Source of the DNA: Oscheius dolichura
Lineage: Eukaryota; Nematoda; Chromadorea; Rhabditida; Rhabditidae
Direction: 5' to 3'
Length of the DNA stretch: 64,000 nt
NCBI GenBank assembly: GCA_932521035.1
Contig: OW051497.1
Location: forward strand, 10,850,001 to 10,914,000
In this document: positions 1 to 12,217 of the stretch, piece after piece
How positions within the stretch are numbered: the stretch's first letter is position 1
Layout: each line of letters begins with the position of its first letter
The notes under the pieces: generated by a model
The model's database searches: none
Told to the model about the DNA's origin: nothing
The model's input: the letters and a program-made list of their open reading frames with translations, nothing else
Made by a program: the position numbers and the translations under genes

Positions 1-295
1 CGTCCGGGGCACCTTCCTCAGGCATTCTGCTGACATCACGAGTTTATTTATTAGTACGTCACATTTTAACGGGGACCAAATACAGTGTGCTTTCATCTTT
101 CGGTCTGGCTTCCCCCACCTTATAAATCCTTTTTTTAAATCGTGATGGGATAAGGTCGGAGTCCGCGCGTATCATTGCATTTCCTTCAAATCGTCGACCC
201 CACATCCGCCTTTGCACATTGGCTCCTAACGACACCTGACATCGGCAGTCTCTTTCATTCTTCTCTCCTACTCCTTAATCATCTATTTTTAGGCC
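1..295. other. 5' flank of the receptor gene
   Basis: No coding exon is supported here. The last bases before the ATG at 296 read as a T-rich stretch ending in TTTTTAGGCC, a good acceptor placed three bases before the start codon. This suggests that the mRNA is trans-spliced or has a 5' UTR intron. Confidence 0.4.
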
Positions 296-3139
296 ATGTG
301 GTGGACATTATTCGTCTTATCCGGAGTTTGTTCAGTATATATAGACAAAGATTATAATGTCTCGGCAGATGAGGAGGACTACGTGCCGCCGAGGAAGCGA
401 AACTGTAGCCGAGATACACAAATCATTGATAAATTACTGAATGGCACAGGATATAACAAATTTCGAATACCACGTGAGTTATACCACTTCAAGGGCGAAC
501 GCGCTCGGAACAGAGACAATTCTAATCTCTTAGTCCCTCCGATTAGGTAGCAAGTGTTTTCGAACAACCCGCGAAAAAGGACCACGGAATGGTAGTTTGT
601 CATGCGTAAAACACGTATCAGCTAATGCTTTCAACGTTCATCCTAAGAATAATAATATTTTCCGGACAGGACCTTAGAGAGAAACCTTCTAGGGTATATT
701 GCTCTCACACGTAGTTATTTATCACTTCGCATAACAAATTTAATAGTCCTTTAAACACATCAAAAACACAGGAAAATAATTATAGATCACAAATTGCTCT
801 CGCTTTCTCTCTCTCTCGTTATTTACTACGATCCCCTTCCAATTATTCAGTAACCGCCTGATAAGCACGAGCCCCAAATAGTGCGTCTACCATATTAGGG
901 AAATGTGCATTAGAGAGAGTATCCCCGTGTGATCATAAGAAAGCAAAGATCCTTTATTTTCCTTCGAATTAATCGGTTATAATTTATCCATTTTAGGAGA
1001 TGAAGGCGTCCGGGTGACCGTCGAGTTTTGGATTCAGGCGATCACTTCCATTAACGAGATCACTAATGATTTCGAGGTCCGGAAACGTCCTTCCTTATAT
1101 TATAAAACGTTTCAGATGGATATTTACATCAACGAGATGTGGGTAGATCCGGCGCTCAATTTCGAGACATTGAATCCATGTAAAGAGAATCTCTCGTTGT
1201 CTCATCAAGTCCTAGACAGACTGTGGACACCTAATTCCTGCTTTGTCAATTCCAAGCAGGCGGAAATACATGATTCCCCATTCAAGTGAGACTATTCCGC
1301 ATCAAAAAGGAACTAATTACTTTTTAGAAATGTCTTCCTGATGCTATATCCAAACGGAACTGTTTGGGTGAACTATGTGAGTTTTGGCCGTGAGGTATGG
1401 CTAGACAGATATATTGCTTTTCAGCGTGTCAATGTCAAAGGTCCGTGCTCAATGTCGCTAGAGCTTTTTCCACTGGATATTCAAGAATGTTCTTTAATCT
1501 ACGAAAGGTAAGTAGTTTTGGCCAGGAGGTGGTGGCATTGCAGCATCCTACTCGATTAGAATTAGGGGGCCAACTACATAGAGTCGACTTTTGGCCATTG
1601 GTCACCAAATAACCTGCAAATGAATTTTCAGCTTTAACTACAACCAGCAAGAAGTGCAAATGAGATGGTCAAATAAGGATCCCTCTCCGGTAACTACCAT
1701 GGCTCCCATTGTGCTTCCAGACTTCGATCTGATAAAGATTAAACCTACCTGGGTCACAGAGGTAGGGAATCGCAAAACTTGAGAAGGGTCATTGATAGAG
1801 ACAGGATATCGAACAAAAAGGGGAGATACTGTCATTAAAAAGAGTGTTTCAGCCATATCCAGCGGGAATGTGGGACGAACTTCATGTCAGGCTAACCTTT
1901 GAGAGGAGATACATTTGGTACTTCATGCAGGCTTATCTTCCCACTTATCTAACAATATTCATCAGGTAGATTCATCATAAATAATGTTTATTAATACTCT
2001 TTCCAGTTGGATTTCCTTTTCCCTTGGTCCTAAAGCCATCCCGGCTAGGACAATGTTAGGAGTGAACGCTCTTCTAGCCATGATCTTCCAGTTTGGTAAT
2101 ATTATGAGGAATCTGCCCAGGGTTTCTTATATCAAGGCTATAGGTAAACTCTTTTCGCTTTCTTTATTTAGTTGTCTCTTTTAGACGTCTGGATGCTCAT
2201 GTCCATGACTTTCATCTTCGGGAGTTTATTAGAACTTGCGATTGTCGGCTACAAAGTGAGGAGTGATGAAGGTGGCAGAAGGAGAAGAACATCCAGCGTG
2301 AAAAAAGTGACGCCTCTTATAAATGACTTTTACACCTGCCACTTTCTAGGCCAGCGAAACGTTCGAATCCTCTCCAGCAGGGCTTTGCCAGTATGAAAAG
2401 AGGTTCATGCTCCCATTGGAAAGGTCAACGAAACCGCTGAGATTCAGACAATTTGTTCAAAGGTAGGTGACGCAAAACCCCTTGAACCGTAGCCATTCAA
2501 ACTTTGAAATGATCATAAAAGTGACCGGTTGGCACGTCAAGATTCTCAGATGAGGACAGTCAAATGTATGCACACACATAGTGATCAATACATGCGCCAA
2601 GGTTAATAGCAGTATCCCACGTTATCAAATTTTAAAATATTGTAGGCTACTTTTCCTTGGCACGAAAATTAAAATGCGGGTTAACAGTATTACCATGTTT
2701 ATCCAAATTAAAGGAAAAGTAATGCGATAACGGGCAATAAGACTTCAATCAAAATTCTACAGTAAGATATTTTCAGGTTACGAGCCATCTACCACTGGCC
2801 TCCTGAGAAGATAGACATGATATCAAGCTACATGTTCCCTGCCGGCTTCGCCATTTTCAATGTAAGTCATGCCTTACTTCCCTCCTCGTCTACCTAAAAA
2901 CAAGGTGTCACTCAACCAGACAAGACAATGCATTTTCTTCGCAATTATTCTTCATTACACCCCTCGATAGAAAAGATGAAAGCGATAAAGTGAGCGGGTG
3001 TCAAAAAGCATGTAAAATGACCCTTTGATCGCTGCGACCCATTCGTCACCGCTATTATAACCCATTCCAGATACTGTACTGGTACTACTACTACACAAAG
3101 AAGCAATCTCTCATTGCTCAAATGAATGCGACCAAGTGA
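296..3139 (+). CDS. Cys-loop ligand-gated anion channel subunit
   Basis: A pentameric neurotransmitter-gated channel subunit of the plasma membrane, spread over about eleven exons. The first exon opens with a signal peptide ([10 protein letters not shown]). The ligand-binding domain follows, with [11 protein letters not shown] and the Cys-loop [15 protein letters not shown] in the exon near 1,425-1,507. TM1 and TM2 lie at about 1,905-2,100; TM2 begins with PARTMLG, and the Pro-Ala-Arg motif is typical of anion-selective channels. TM3 ([19 protein letters not shown]) is at 2,187-2,250. A short basic cytoplasmic loop and TM4 (near 2,810-3,085) precede the end at ...QMNATK. The family includes the glutamate-, GABA-, glycine- and nematode acetylcholine-gated chloride channels; the ligand cannot be read from the sequence. 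The intron at about 1,079-1,117 is 39 bases and free of stops, so retention would add 13 residues. Confidence 0.9.
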
Positions 3140-3292
3140 AATGAAATTGATGTGTCATCCGTCGGGCTGTCCACCATATCACTTTCAATAAAATCTTTCT
3201 CTTCTTTCCCTCCGCCCACTTTCCTGTGAACGGTTGTTTTTGGCTGTCCGCCTAGACGTATTTCCTCACTTCGGACACGCCCTTATCATATC

Positions 3293-4506
3293 ATGCTTAC
3301 TGTGCTCCTTCTGCAGGTCGTTGCTCTAGTTACGGCTCAGCTTGACTCCGAGGTAAGTCTCCCCTCATTCCCTCTTCCTTTCTCCAATAAAAAGATTTTT
3401 TAACAAAGATCCTGACCACTTTCTGTCCCCCTTTTTCTGTTGTGTTTTCGAACTCTGAACGTTGAATAATTTTACCTGTCTATGGCCTCTACGTAAAAGA
3501 CCCCACACTGCGCAAACGACCTCACTCTCGATGTTCCTCCCTTTTGCCTCAGTTCTGATATGTACAAAACAAATTCGAAGGTCAGAATGTCCTAAACAAT
3601 GGCTGTCAGTTATCCCGTGGGAACCAGGATAAAAAGCCCGTTTGCGTTGATTCCATTGATCATCTTGTTAAGCTCGTGGCTTAGCCGGACAGACACCGTT
3701 AGACACTTTTATTGTGGGTACAAAATTGTGATCTCTTGATATTTCAGTGGACGCTGCTTAATCAGAATTCGGTCTTCGCTGGGAGCATGTCCAACGACTT
3801 GATAGAGGAGCTAGCAGAAGCTGCGTACAATTTGTGGAAAGCAGACCAGAAAATACCGGGGAAGAAGAAGAAGAAGCCCGCTCACAGCTTCATGGACTAC
3901 GATGATGCCATGAACAAACTCGACGACATGGCAGTGGATGGTCCTGCGGCTATGGTCATGGTTAATACTCGGCCGCCTTCTTCTACTACTACACAACAGC
4001 CTATTTTCTACAGGAAACATCTGAAGAAAAGGCCACGTCCTTCACATAAACATCGTTTAATTCCAAATATCGCCCAGCGCAAGAAGTTTCGCCCAGCTCC
4101 AGACGCCTATGTTCTTCCCCCAGACGGTCTCAGTCATAGGAAACGTTCCCGGTGAGTGTAATAACCACTTGTTAGGATACTCCCGACTTGTAAATTTTAA
4201 AGACGCGCTATATGGGGTCAGAGACGACATTCTTATGACCCTTTTGCAGAAGGCAGCGAGACATTTTGCGGCTAATTTCGTGTCCAGGGCGATAAATCCT
4301 GCTAGGGGTGATGATAAACGTTGCTTTTAAAAATACGTCTGCCGGCATAGTATTTCAGTTTTCCCGAAGTGTGTGCTGCGTAGTGAGATAGATAAGCACA
4401 TGATTGCTTTTGTTTCAGATGGGCAGTCATCCCACAAGGGAGATATCGGATCCATGGAAAGGGAAGGAGAATCCGCGAGCCTGTTCCGCTCCCTCGTGGT
4501 GGATAG
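3293..4506 (+). CDS. Small secreted basic protein
   Basis: Three exons (3293-3352, 3748-4151, 4419-4506) give about 183 residues. A signal peptide MLTVLLLQVVALVTAQ comes first, then a helical acidic/basic segment with a five-lysine run, and a strongly basic C-terminal half ending ...PLPRGG. KKRPRP and HRKRSR could be proprotein-convertase sites, so a processed peptide or matrix protein is possible. The exon joins keep one frame without stops, and AATAAA follows at 4626. I recognise no family. It lies 150 bases downstream of the receptor gene on the same strand, close enough for an operon-like arrangement. Confidence 0.7.
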
Positions 4507-4625
4507 CTGTAATATTGACGAGAGCTTCGTATAGCTTTATATAGGAATGCTACTATGCTTCTTTCCTTCAATTGTACATATCAAAAACGTATGCTTCAGT
4601 ATCTCCCCAATGACCTCTGACCAAA

Positions 4626-4631
4626 AATAAA
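4626..4631 (+). terminator. Poly(A) signal AATAAA
   Basis: AATAAA lies 120 bases after the stop codon of the basic secreted protein and is the first such hexamer downstream. Confidence 0.55.
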
Positions 4632-4739
4632 CGTTTCTTCCCAGTAGAAGATCATTGTGTTCGTGCTCGGGACTTTTCCGCAAAATTGATGAAATAGTTG
4701 AGAAGAGATGCCATATCCCTTCGCTTTTATCAAACGTTT

Positions 4740-5500
4740 CCGCTTGTTAACATTAGCAAAGGTTTATTGTGGTTAGAGAACAACAGTGAGTAAAGCTACA
4801 TCGGAGATTAAGCTCAACAGGAATAACTCGGTAAGGTACACCATGGCACGGCAAAATACGTGTGAGGCACGAGTAAGGCACACAAAAAGGATAAAACTGA
4901 GAAGAAACGTAACTACAATGAAGCTACAACAATGGAAAACAGCATAAAGCTCATTGGAGAGATTATTCCCTTCTTCGTCGAAGATTACGAGCTCAACATG
5001 AATTACGGGATGTGGTACACATGGTACGGTAAATAGGGCACGTGTGAGGCACGAATAAGGCACACAATCGGATAAAACGGAGAAGAAGCATACCTACAAT
5101 GAAGCTACAACAATAATGATGAAGCTTAAAGCTCACTGGGACCACTAGTCACTTCTTCATAGGAAATTATAAGCTCAACAAGAATAACTCAACGGATACA
5201 CTGCGTCATGGCAAGGAAGGCACTAATAAGGCACGCAACACGGATAAGGATGAGAAGAAACGTGACTACAGTGAAACTACAACAAAGGTGATAAAGAGGA
5301 ACAACATAAAGCTCATATGGGCCCTTATTCACTTTTTCATCGAAGATTACAGGCTCAACATCAATTAAGGGGTATGGCGCATGATGGCAAGGCAAAGAAG
5401 GCACGAATAAGGCACAAACGGTAGGGATAACTAATAAGAAACAAACCACAATGAAACTGCAACAGTAGGGATGAAGCGGAACAGCATAAACCACATCACG
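4740..5500. repeat. Degenerate tandem repeat, about four copies of 170-185 bp
   Basis: A unit containing AAGAAACGTRACTACAATGAA, CTACAACA, CATAAAGCTCA and GAAGATTACRAGCTCAACAT recurs near 4,890, 5,075, 5,245 and 5,425. Spacing is about 170-185 bases and the copies are diverged and partly deleted. The array starts just beyond the stop codon of the minus-strand E(z) gene, so it would lie in or beyond that gene's 3' UTR. A minus-strand AATAAA at about 4,759-4,764 lies on the far side of the array. The minus strand is open over two copies and encodes hydrophobic repeats, but no start or splice logic supports a protein. Confidence 0.7.
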
Positions 5501-5508
5501 ACGATTAT

Positions 5509-8500
5509 TTACTTCTTCTTGCTGGGCTCCTGTCGGGATTTCGAAGAACCGACCTGCTTATCACTAAAAGTCGGCAAATTAAAAGAAAAATGCAGGCAAA
5601 ATTACTTACTTCTTCCCGTTGACTTTTTTGGTGATCGGACAGAACTTTTTCAAGTAACTTTTGTCATATTTATAGTCGAAGAGCAGCTCCTCTCCTGCTT
5701 CGATCCTCCTGCTAGCGTATAAGCCAATCCGTTGGTCACAATCAACAGTAACTACCTAAGAGACCATGAATATGAACGATATACGTTTTGTTCACTCTGG
5801 AGTAACAGTTCGAATCAACGTCAGAATGATTGGCGTAGCGGGTAGGATTTCCCATCCGGGTTGCGTCGATAGCATAGTTCTCGCTTAGGGCTGAGAAGGA
5901 CTTATAAGAAAGGAATGGGAACAAAAAACTCACAGAAAGTATATGAACATTTCTGCGCATCGTAAATCAATCCACGGCGTTCTGTCTCATCGTGTGAGAT
6001 GACTTCTCCCACGTATTCAGCAATCAGTTCATCTTTTTCAGCGGTTTCCTCGATAAAACAACCGAACCCGGCTATATTCGATTTTGCTACCTAAAGAAAA
6101 TTGTGATTATGGATAAAAAACGGAAAACATTGGCTTACCTTCAGATTTTTGCGATGGCATCGTTGCAGGGAGACATTGCAACAAACGGGCGCTGGTTCAG
6201 AGTCTAACTTAATATTTTCTTGTTCAAACCAATCTATTTCATCATCACCGTCAACTTTTACAGATTCGAAGACGGTCGGCAACGGGACCACGGGTCTATT
6301 GGTGAGATTGGCCACGGGACCACTATTGCAGGTAGTGCAAAGAGAGGAATCGCACTCCCACCCAGCCCGGAAGCAAGGGCATTGATCATTCCGACATTTC
6401 CCTTAAAAGTACAAATTACTTTTGGCGAAATGACAAGAAAACTAACCTTGTTCGCACTGACATCCTGGCCAGCGTATTGCACAATCGATTCGGCAACGAC
6501 AGTACTTATTACAGATCTTATTGCCTTGTGCACATATGCAGTCTTTGTTATCTTTGCTACAAATTCCATCGTGGTCACATCTGTACAGCTCCATCACGTT
6601 CAGGGCTACTTTGCAATTTTTCTTAACGTAGTCTCTACACGATTTGTAAGATTGACTGAAATTTCTGAAAATGTAGTACTTGAAAATCATTAGGCGTGGC
6701 AACAGACACCGACTATAGCACCTGGAACTCTCACGCCCAAATCGTAGAAGGACAGCGCCCTCCTTGAAACTGTATTTGAACTAATCAGGACTTTTCGTTG
6801 AGCTATTATGCCTTTTATATGCATATATCCCATACACGCCCGAACAGCTCCTTCAAACTGACGACCCCACAACTTACTTCTTTCTGATCGTGCTGTCATC
6901 ACGGTGCCTTTCCCTATCCGGAATTGGGATCTTCTTTATGAGGACGTATATTTCTTGGCAGGTCCTCTGCTCAAATAGCGTTATCATGGTTCTTATTCTG
7001 CAAGGGTCGAACCTGACTTTCAAATTATAAATCTGACTTTCTACATAATATACCTGGACAGTTTTACAAGTTTTAAGAACATTGCATTATTTTCTTCCGC
7101 AAAGGGTCTTTCTTTAACTACTAGACTCGCCTTCTTCTTTATAGGGGCCTCATCACTCTGTATATTCAGCTCCACTTCGGGCATGAACATATAACAGTCC
7201 TGACTGCAAGGGCGCCGGCAAGTAGTGGTTTTCTCAGTCGGCTGTTGCATTCGGAAAGACTCCTCCGAGTCTGGAATTGCTCATTTACAGTGATTACGCA
7301 CTGTTATTCGATCCCGTGTTTCTACTCACTGTGTAAAAGACAATTATATTGGCGACATTTGAAGCAGTTCAGACGTCGAATAGCTTCGGCAGGCGTATTT
7401 TTGACGACGTCCGGTTGGGGAGCAGTACTATCGAATCTTCTCTCAAGTGAAGGATATCTGCAAAAACATATATTCAAATGATTTATGGTTCAAAAACTCA
7501 CGCAGTTTCCAGCTGCTTAGGCGTCAGTTTATTTGGAAATAAACTGAAAATGGCTTGATAGAGATACTTCAACTGGCAGCCGGTATCAATCCACTTTGGT
7601 GTGGCTTCCTTCAGCAGAAGATAGAGGAGATACTCAGAGATATATTTTCCCCATCCCTTCTCAGTTCCGTGTACTCCCTCAGGGTAAGCCACTAGCACAT
7701 CTTCAAGAAGTTGCCGGTGGTCATATGTCTCACTTATATAAGGCATGTGGCTTAGACGATATGATTCTTCTCCCTAGAAAAGAATTGTAAGCAAAAAGAG
7801 AAGAACGATTACCTTAATATTGGTTTCTATAGGAATCCAAAATTTCGTTTTTGGTTGTGAGGGTGTGGTCTTTATATAGAGCTTGTTCTCGTCTATATCC
7901 GATATCGTCTCCTCTTTCCAAAGGGCCAGGGGCACGGGTTTTTCTCCAGATGGGAGTCTATACTCGCTTTTTTTGTTTTTATACTTCTCCAGATGTTCAC
8001 TGAAAGCCTGCAAAACGATAAATGAAATTCGAAGAAAGAAGGTTACCTTATGTTCATTCCTCTTTAGTTCTTCATGCTTCACAAGAAGCGGTCTATAAAT
8101 GGCCTTGACGAATGCCTCTGCTTCAGAGATTATCTCGGGATCTAGTTGTCCATCTTCAGACTCGTCCGAGCTGCTGTCATCAGACACATGCTGGGAACCA
8201 TGAGGCAGATCTTTCCCACTATTCTTTCGTTCGTTCTACATTATGTTATCGTAAAAAAACAAAGAAAATATCCTACGTCCTTTGAGTTCAGTTTTTTCCT
8301 CGTTTCTGTACCGGTATCATCTTTCTTGTCTTCAGCATGTTTCTTAACTAGTCCTTTCTGAAAATAAGTTGATCACTTCTTCGCTATATAGCGATCGTAC
8401 TTTATCTGTTTTCTGGTAAGGCTCTCTTTCTGCCGTCAGAATTGCAATTAACGAATTTCTCTTTGCGGCAGACGGTCTGCATGGATCTACAGTAACTTGC

Positions 8501-9197
8501 TGAGTAAACGGCGAAGGCTAAACGGTTCAATGGAAAACAATAAGAGAAAGACACCTGTTGAGGAAGATTCCTGTTTCGAGGAATAGGATGTGCTGCTGAT
8601 GGTACATTCTCCTGGAGGATACTGTTAGGAGATGTTCGTGATGATACGCCGTCATTTCTGCACTGTGTTGTCGTTTTTCTACAATTCCATGGTCTATTAT
8701 GTACTGTAGCAGGCAAGTTGACATCAGGCTGGCTAGGCTGTCCGAATCTCTTCGAGGGTTCCATCTTCTCCTGCAATGCATTTTTAAAAGATAGGTGGAA
8801 AAATTTACTACAGAAGTCTCATCTTTCTTTCGTCTACTAGCAAAAGAATGTCGGATTCTGTTCACTGCCCGGGAGGGTCTTGTTCTTAGCGAGATCCTGT
8901 GGTGATCTGCATCTTCATCGGAAGATGTGTCCATGGTAGGCGGCTTCGGCTAGAAAAGGGAGGTAATGTAAAACTAGTGGAAAGAAGTTAGAACCTATGT
9001 TAGGAACAAGGGAGAGGGGAAGGTATCCACACAACACCTTGATAAAAACAGATGAAAATACTTACAGCAGAAGTCGTTTCCTTTGCTGTATTGACATTTG
9101 AAGGGCGGCTTCTTTTAACTGGACGAGAAGGCCTTGTTCTTGAGATTCTATTAGCCGGATCATCGTCATCTGAGGATTTTTCAAGTTTAGGTGGCAT
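5509..9197 (-). CDS. E(z): Enhancer of zeste H3K27 methyltransferase (EZH/MES-2)
   Basis: Catalytic subunit of Polycomb repressive complex 2, which methylates histone H3 Lys27 in the nucleus. About 18 exons give roughly 900 residues. In order: disordered acidic/basic N-terminus; the region with HMPYISETYD, equivalent to IPYMGDEVLD of EZH2; LNCFKCRQYNCLLH and CRRPCSQDCY, the zinc-binding Cys pattern before SANT2; SANT2 remnant RIRTMITLFEQRTCQEIYVL; CXC domain with CRCRIDCAIRWPGCQCEQ and CRNDQCPCFRAGWECD (about 6,600-6,330); SET domain with NIAGFGCFIEE, YVGEVISHDE, RYANHSDVDSNCY and GEELLFDYKY (about 6,090-5,600). The NHS and catalytic Tyr motifs are intact. The start was chosen because TTTTCAG ends three bases before this ATG. 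Oddities: exons 1 and 2 are similar to each other, and an acidic stretch of about 40 residues lies between CXC and SET. Confidence 0.93.
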
Positions 9198-9211
9198 TCA
9201 CTGAAAACAAG

Positions 9212-9562
9212 ATGTTGAGCAAGACTAATGAAGGTTGGCTGGAGAGAAAGTCAAGTTGGGAGGGGAAGAATGGGGCAACTTCTGTTGCTGGCTACGAGGA
9301 GAGCGGTAGAGATGATCAAAGGCGTATAGTGCGGATCCCAGGGTTCTTGAGAGCCCCAGCAGATAGCCCCGTATTGCCCTTCTTTGGCGGTAACTATTAT
9401 AGCCGACACAGTCCCTTCTTTTTAGTTGTCAACTGTGCAAAGAGACAGAATGAGCGGGTTGTTAGAGATCTGTCTCAGAAACCAACGCAAGAACGTCCAT
9501 CTTCGCTTCTATCAACACACGGTTACCGAAACAGAAAGAAACAGCTACATGCAACCTTATAA
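9212..9562 (+). CDS. Possible 116-residue ORF head-to-head with E(z)
   Basis: An uninterrupted ATG-started frame of 116 codons whose start lies 14 bases from the E(z) start on the other strand. The product is polar, without signal peptide, membrane segment or recognised motif. It overlaps the sequence that would act as outron or promoter for E(z). It may be chance; only its length and the ATG support it. Confidence 0.22.
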   Translation: MLSKTNEGWLERKSSWEGKNGATSVAGYEESGRDDQRRIVRIPGFLRAPADSPVLPFFGGNYYSRHSPFFLVVNCAKRQNERVVRDLSQKPTQERPSSLLSTHGYRNRKKQLHATL

Positions 9563-10405
9563 TCCCCTTTAATTCTTGTTCAACAAATTTAAGCGATTTT
9601 CTTTTCAATATAAAATAAATAAACAGTAAACAACAACAAAACATCTTCTGATCGTAGACTGTTGACAAAATCAGCTTTGTAGAAATGAAATAAGCAAAGA
9701 CAAGACCCTAATAACCCGGTGTGATAATTCTAACAGGCTACGAATTCCCCAAAATAATCAACTTTTCTTATTCACAACTTTGTTTTGATGTGATAATTTA
9801 AGTAAATATATCCCCAAAGATAATTTCAATTAGGATGCTGTTGTAGGACCCGACCTACCCACACATGTGGATGCTACAATAATCAGGCGTCGCGGTGGGA
9901 TCCAGTTTTCGCCCCTATTTCTCATCGCAGACGCTAACTCGGTTTTGGGATTATTCCAGTTAAAATTTGCGTTTCGATAAGCTATTTTCTATTGTTTCCT
10001 TCTTAAAGTAAGTAGAACTTTTAGTCAAAAAGTGTTTGCCTTTGACTTTCTTCCTTTCATTGGCAATGCACTTTTATTCTCCTGTGATTTTTCTTTATTT
10101 TTATTAAACAAATTTGTTTTTTATTTTCAGGGCCTATTCATGATCTTCAGTTTCAACAAGAGCAGCAATATTTTTGCTCATGGTAGATAAATATTAGGAT
10201 TTCTGTCAATTCGGCAGTAAGTGCCTTATTTCTACAGTTTAATTATTTTATTTTCAGGTTTCATATATAAACCTGTCATTCTTTTTTACCTTGACAGGAG
10301 AACCCACCCAAACGGAACATCTACCTATAGTGAGTTATTTTTTATTGTTTTTCTTGCTTTTCAGTTACAGTTAACTCCCCAATTCTTTCAGTTCGGGTTG
10401 ACAAC
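9563..10405. other. AT-rich intergenic stretch
   Basis: No coding exon is supported. The stretch is rich in A/T runs. The T-rich sequence and TTTCAG just before 10,390 look like an acceptor serving the downstream small secreted gene. Confidence 0.4.
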
Positions 10406-10914
10406 ATGTGGTTCCTGGTGTTCATAATATTTGAGGGTATCACCCATGCCCAGAGCCTTCATCTGAATTATCCTACTGGAATCAGCACGTAAGTTTTTTA
10501 CAATACGTTTATTAGAATTGTAAATGCCACAGACAGTTGGCAGGGCGTATGAACTGTGGCCGCACCATTCACCCAATAACGAAAATTGATTCCGCCACAG
10601 TTCACTGTCGTTTCCCACAACGATACACGGTTCCAATATGGCAACTAGTGGGAAACGAAAACCCTCCCGGATTCCAAAAATAATTCATTTATTTAGATAG
10701 ACAGCCAGGGAGTACGAGTGCACCGTGGTCAAATTCCACAATTGGATAGCGGCCAATGATCATCAAGCCGAAACGGGAGACACTCACACTGTAAGTAGCG
10801 GCCTTTATTTTTAAATAACCGCAATAATTTTCTCTAAAAAATAAGCTTTTTTAGCTACGGCGGATCAACAAGGAACTGGCCCAATGGATCCACGAGCCAC
10901 CAGAACACCTATGA
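10406..10914 (+). CDS. Small secreted protein, unknown family
   Basis: Four exons are proposed: 10406-10488, from 10533 to about 10,650, about 10,700-10,790 and about 10,855-10,914. The start encodes a signal peptide (MWFLVFIIFEGITHAQ). The mature part carries three cysteines in two exons (MNCGRT, VHCRF, YECTVV) and ends ...IHEPPEHL. The second exon's 3' edge is uncertain, because the frame must change through a weak GTGGGA donor near 10,651. AATAAA follows at 10957. No family is recognised. Confidence 0.55.
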
Positions 10915-10956
10915 GCTAGAGGCACCAGAAGTCCCCCCAGTCTAATGAGATAAGTA

Positions 10957-10962
10957 AATAAA
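10957..10962 (+). terminator. Poly(A) signal AATAAA
   Basis: AATAAA lies 43 bases after the stop of the small secreted gene and 26 bases before the stop codon of the convergent TMBIM gene, so the two 3' ends nearly abut. Confidence 0.6.
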
Positions 10963-10987
10963 ATGTTTATTTATACATTTTTGTTGT

Positions 10988-12013
<1,026 letters not shown>

Positions 12014-12118
12014 TTCCTGAAGAGAAGGGAGGTTTTGGAGAGTAGAATCAAGGAGAACGAATGAAAGCTCTGGGAGATAACAACAAAGATGGGCAAAAAG
12101 AGCAAGATAAGCAAAGAT

Positions 12119-12217
12119 TGACTGTGTTAGGCGGGTCAAATGAAAAGGATCAGATGAAAATTAAGCCTGACTGTGCTAGGCGGTTGGTTTGAAATGGATC
12201 AGATAAAAATAAAGGCC
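12119..12217. repeat. Two-copy tandem repeat of about 49 bp
   Basis: ACTGTGYTAGGCGG...GGATCAGATRAAAAT occurs twice head to tail, with about 75 percent agreement by eye. It lies about 100 bases upstream of the TMBIM start. Confidence 0.6.

Noticed and set aside
2350-2365. tRNA B-box-like GTTCGAATCC
   Set aside because: It lies inside a receptor coding exon; no acceptor stem or A box surrounds it.
4773-5494. Two hydrophobic minus-strand frames over the tandem repeat
   Set aside because: They arise from repetition of one open unit; no start, splice or poly(A) logic supports a membrane protein.
6149-6693. Plus-strand frames of 78 and 157 codons over the E(z) CXC region
   Set aside because: They are antisense shadows of the Cys-rich minus-strand exons.
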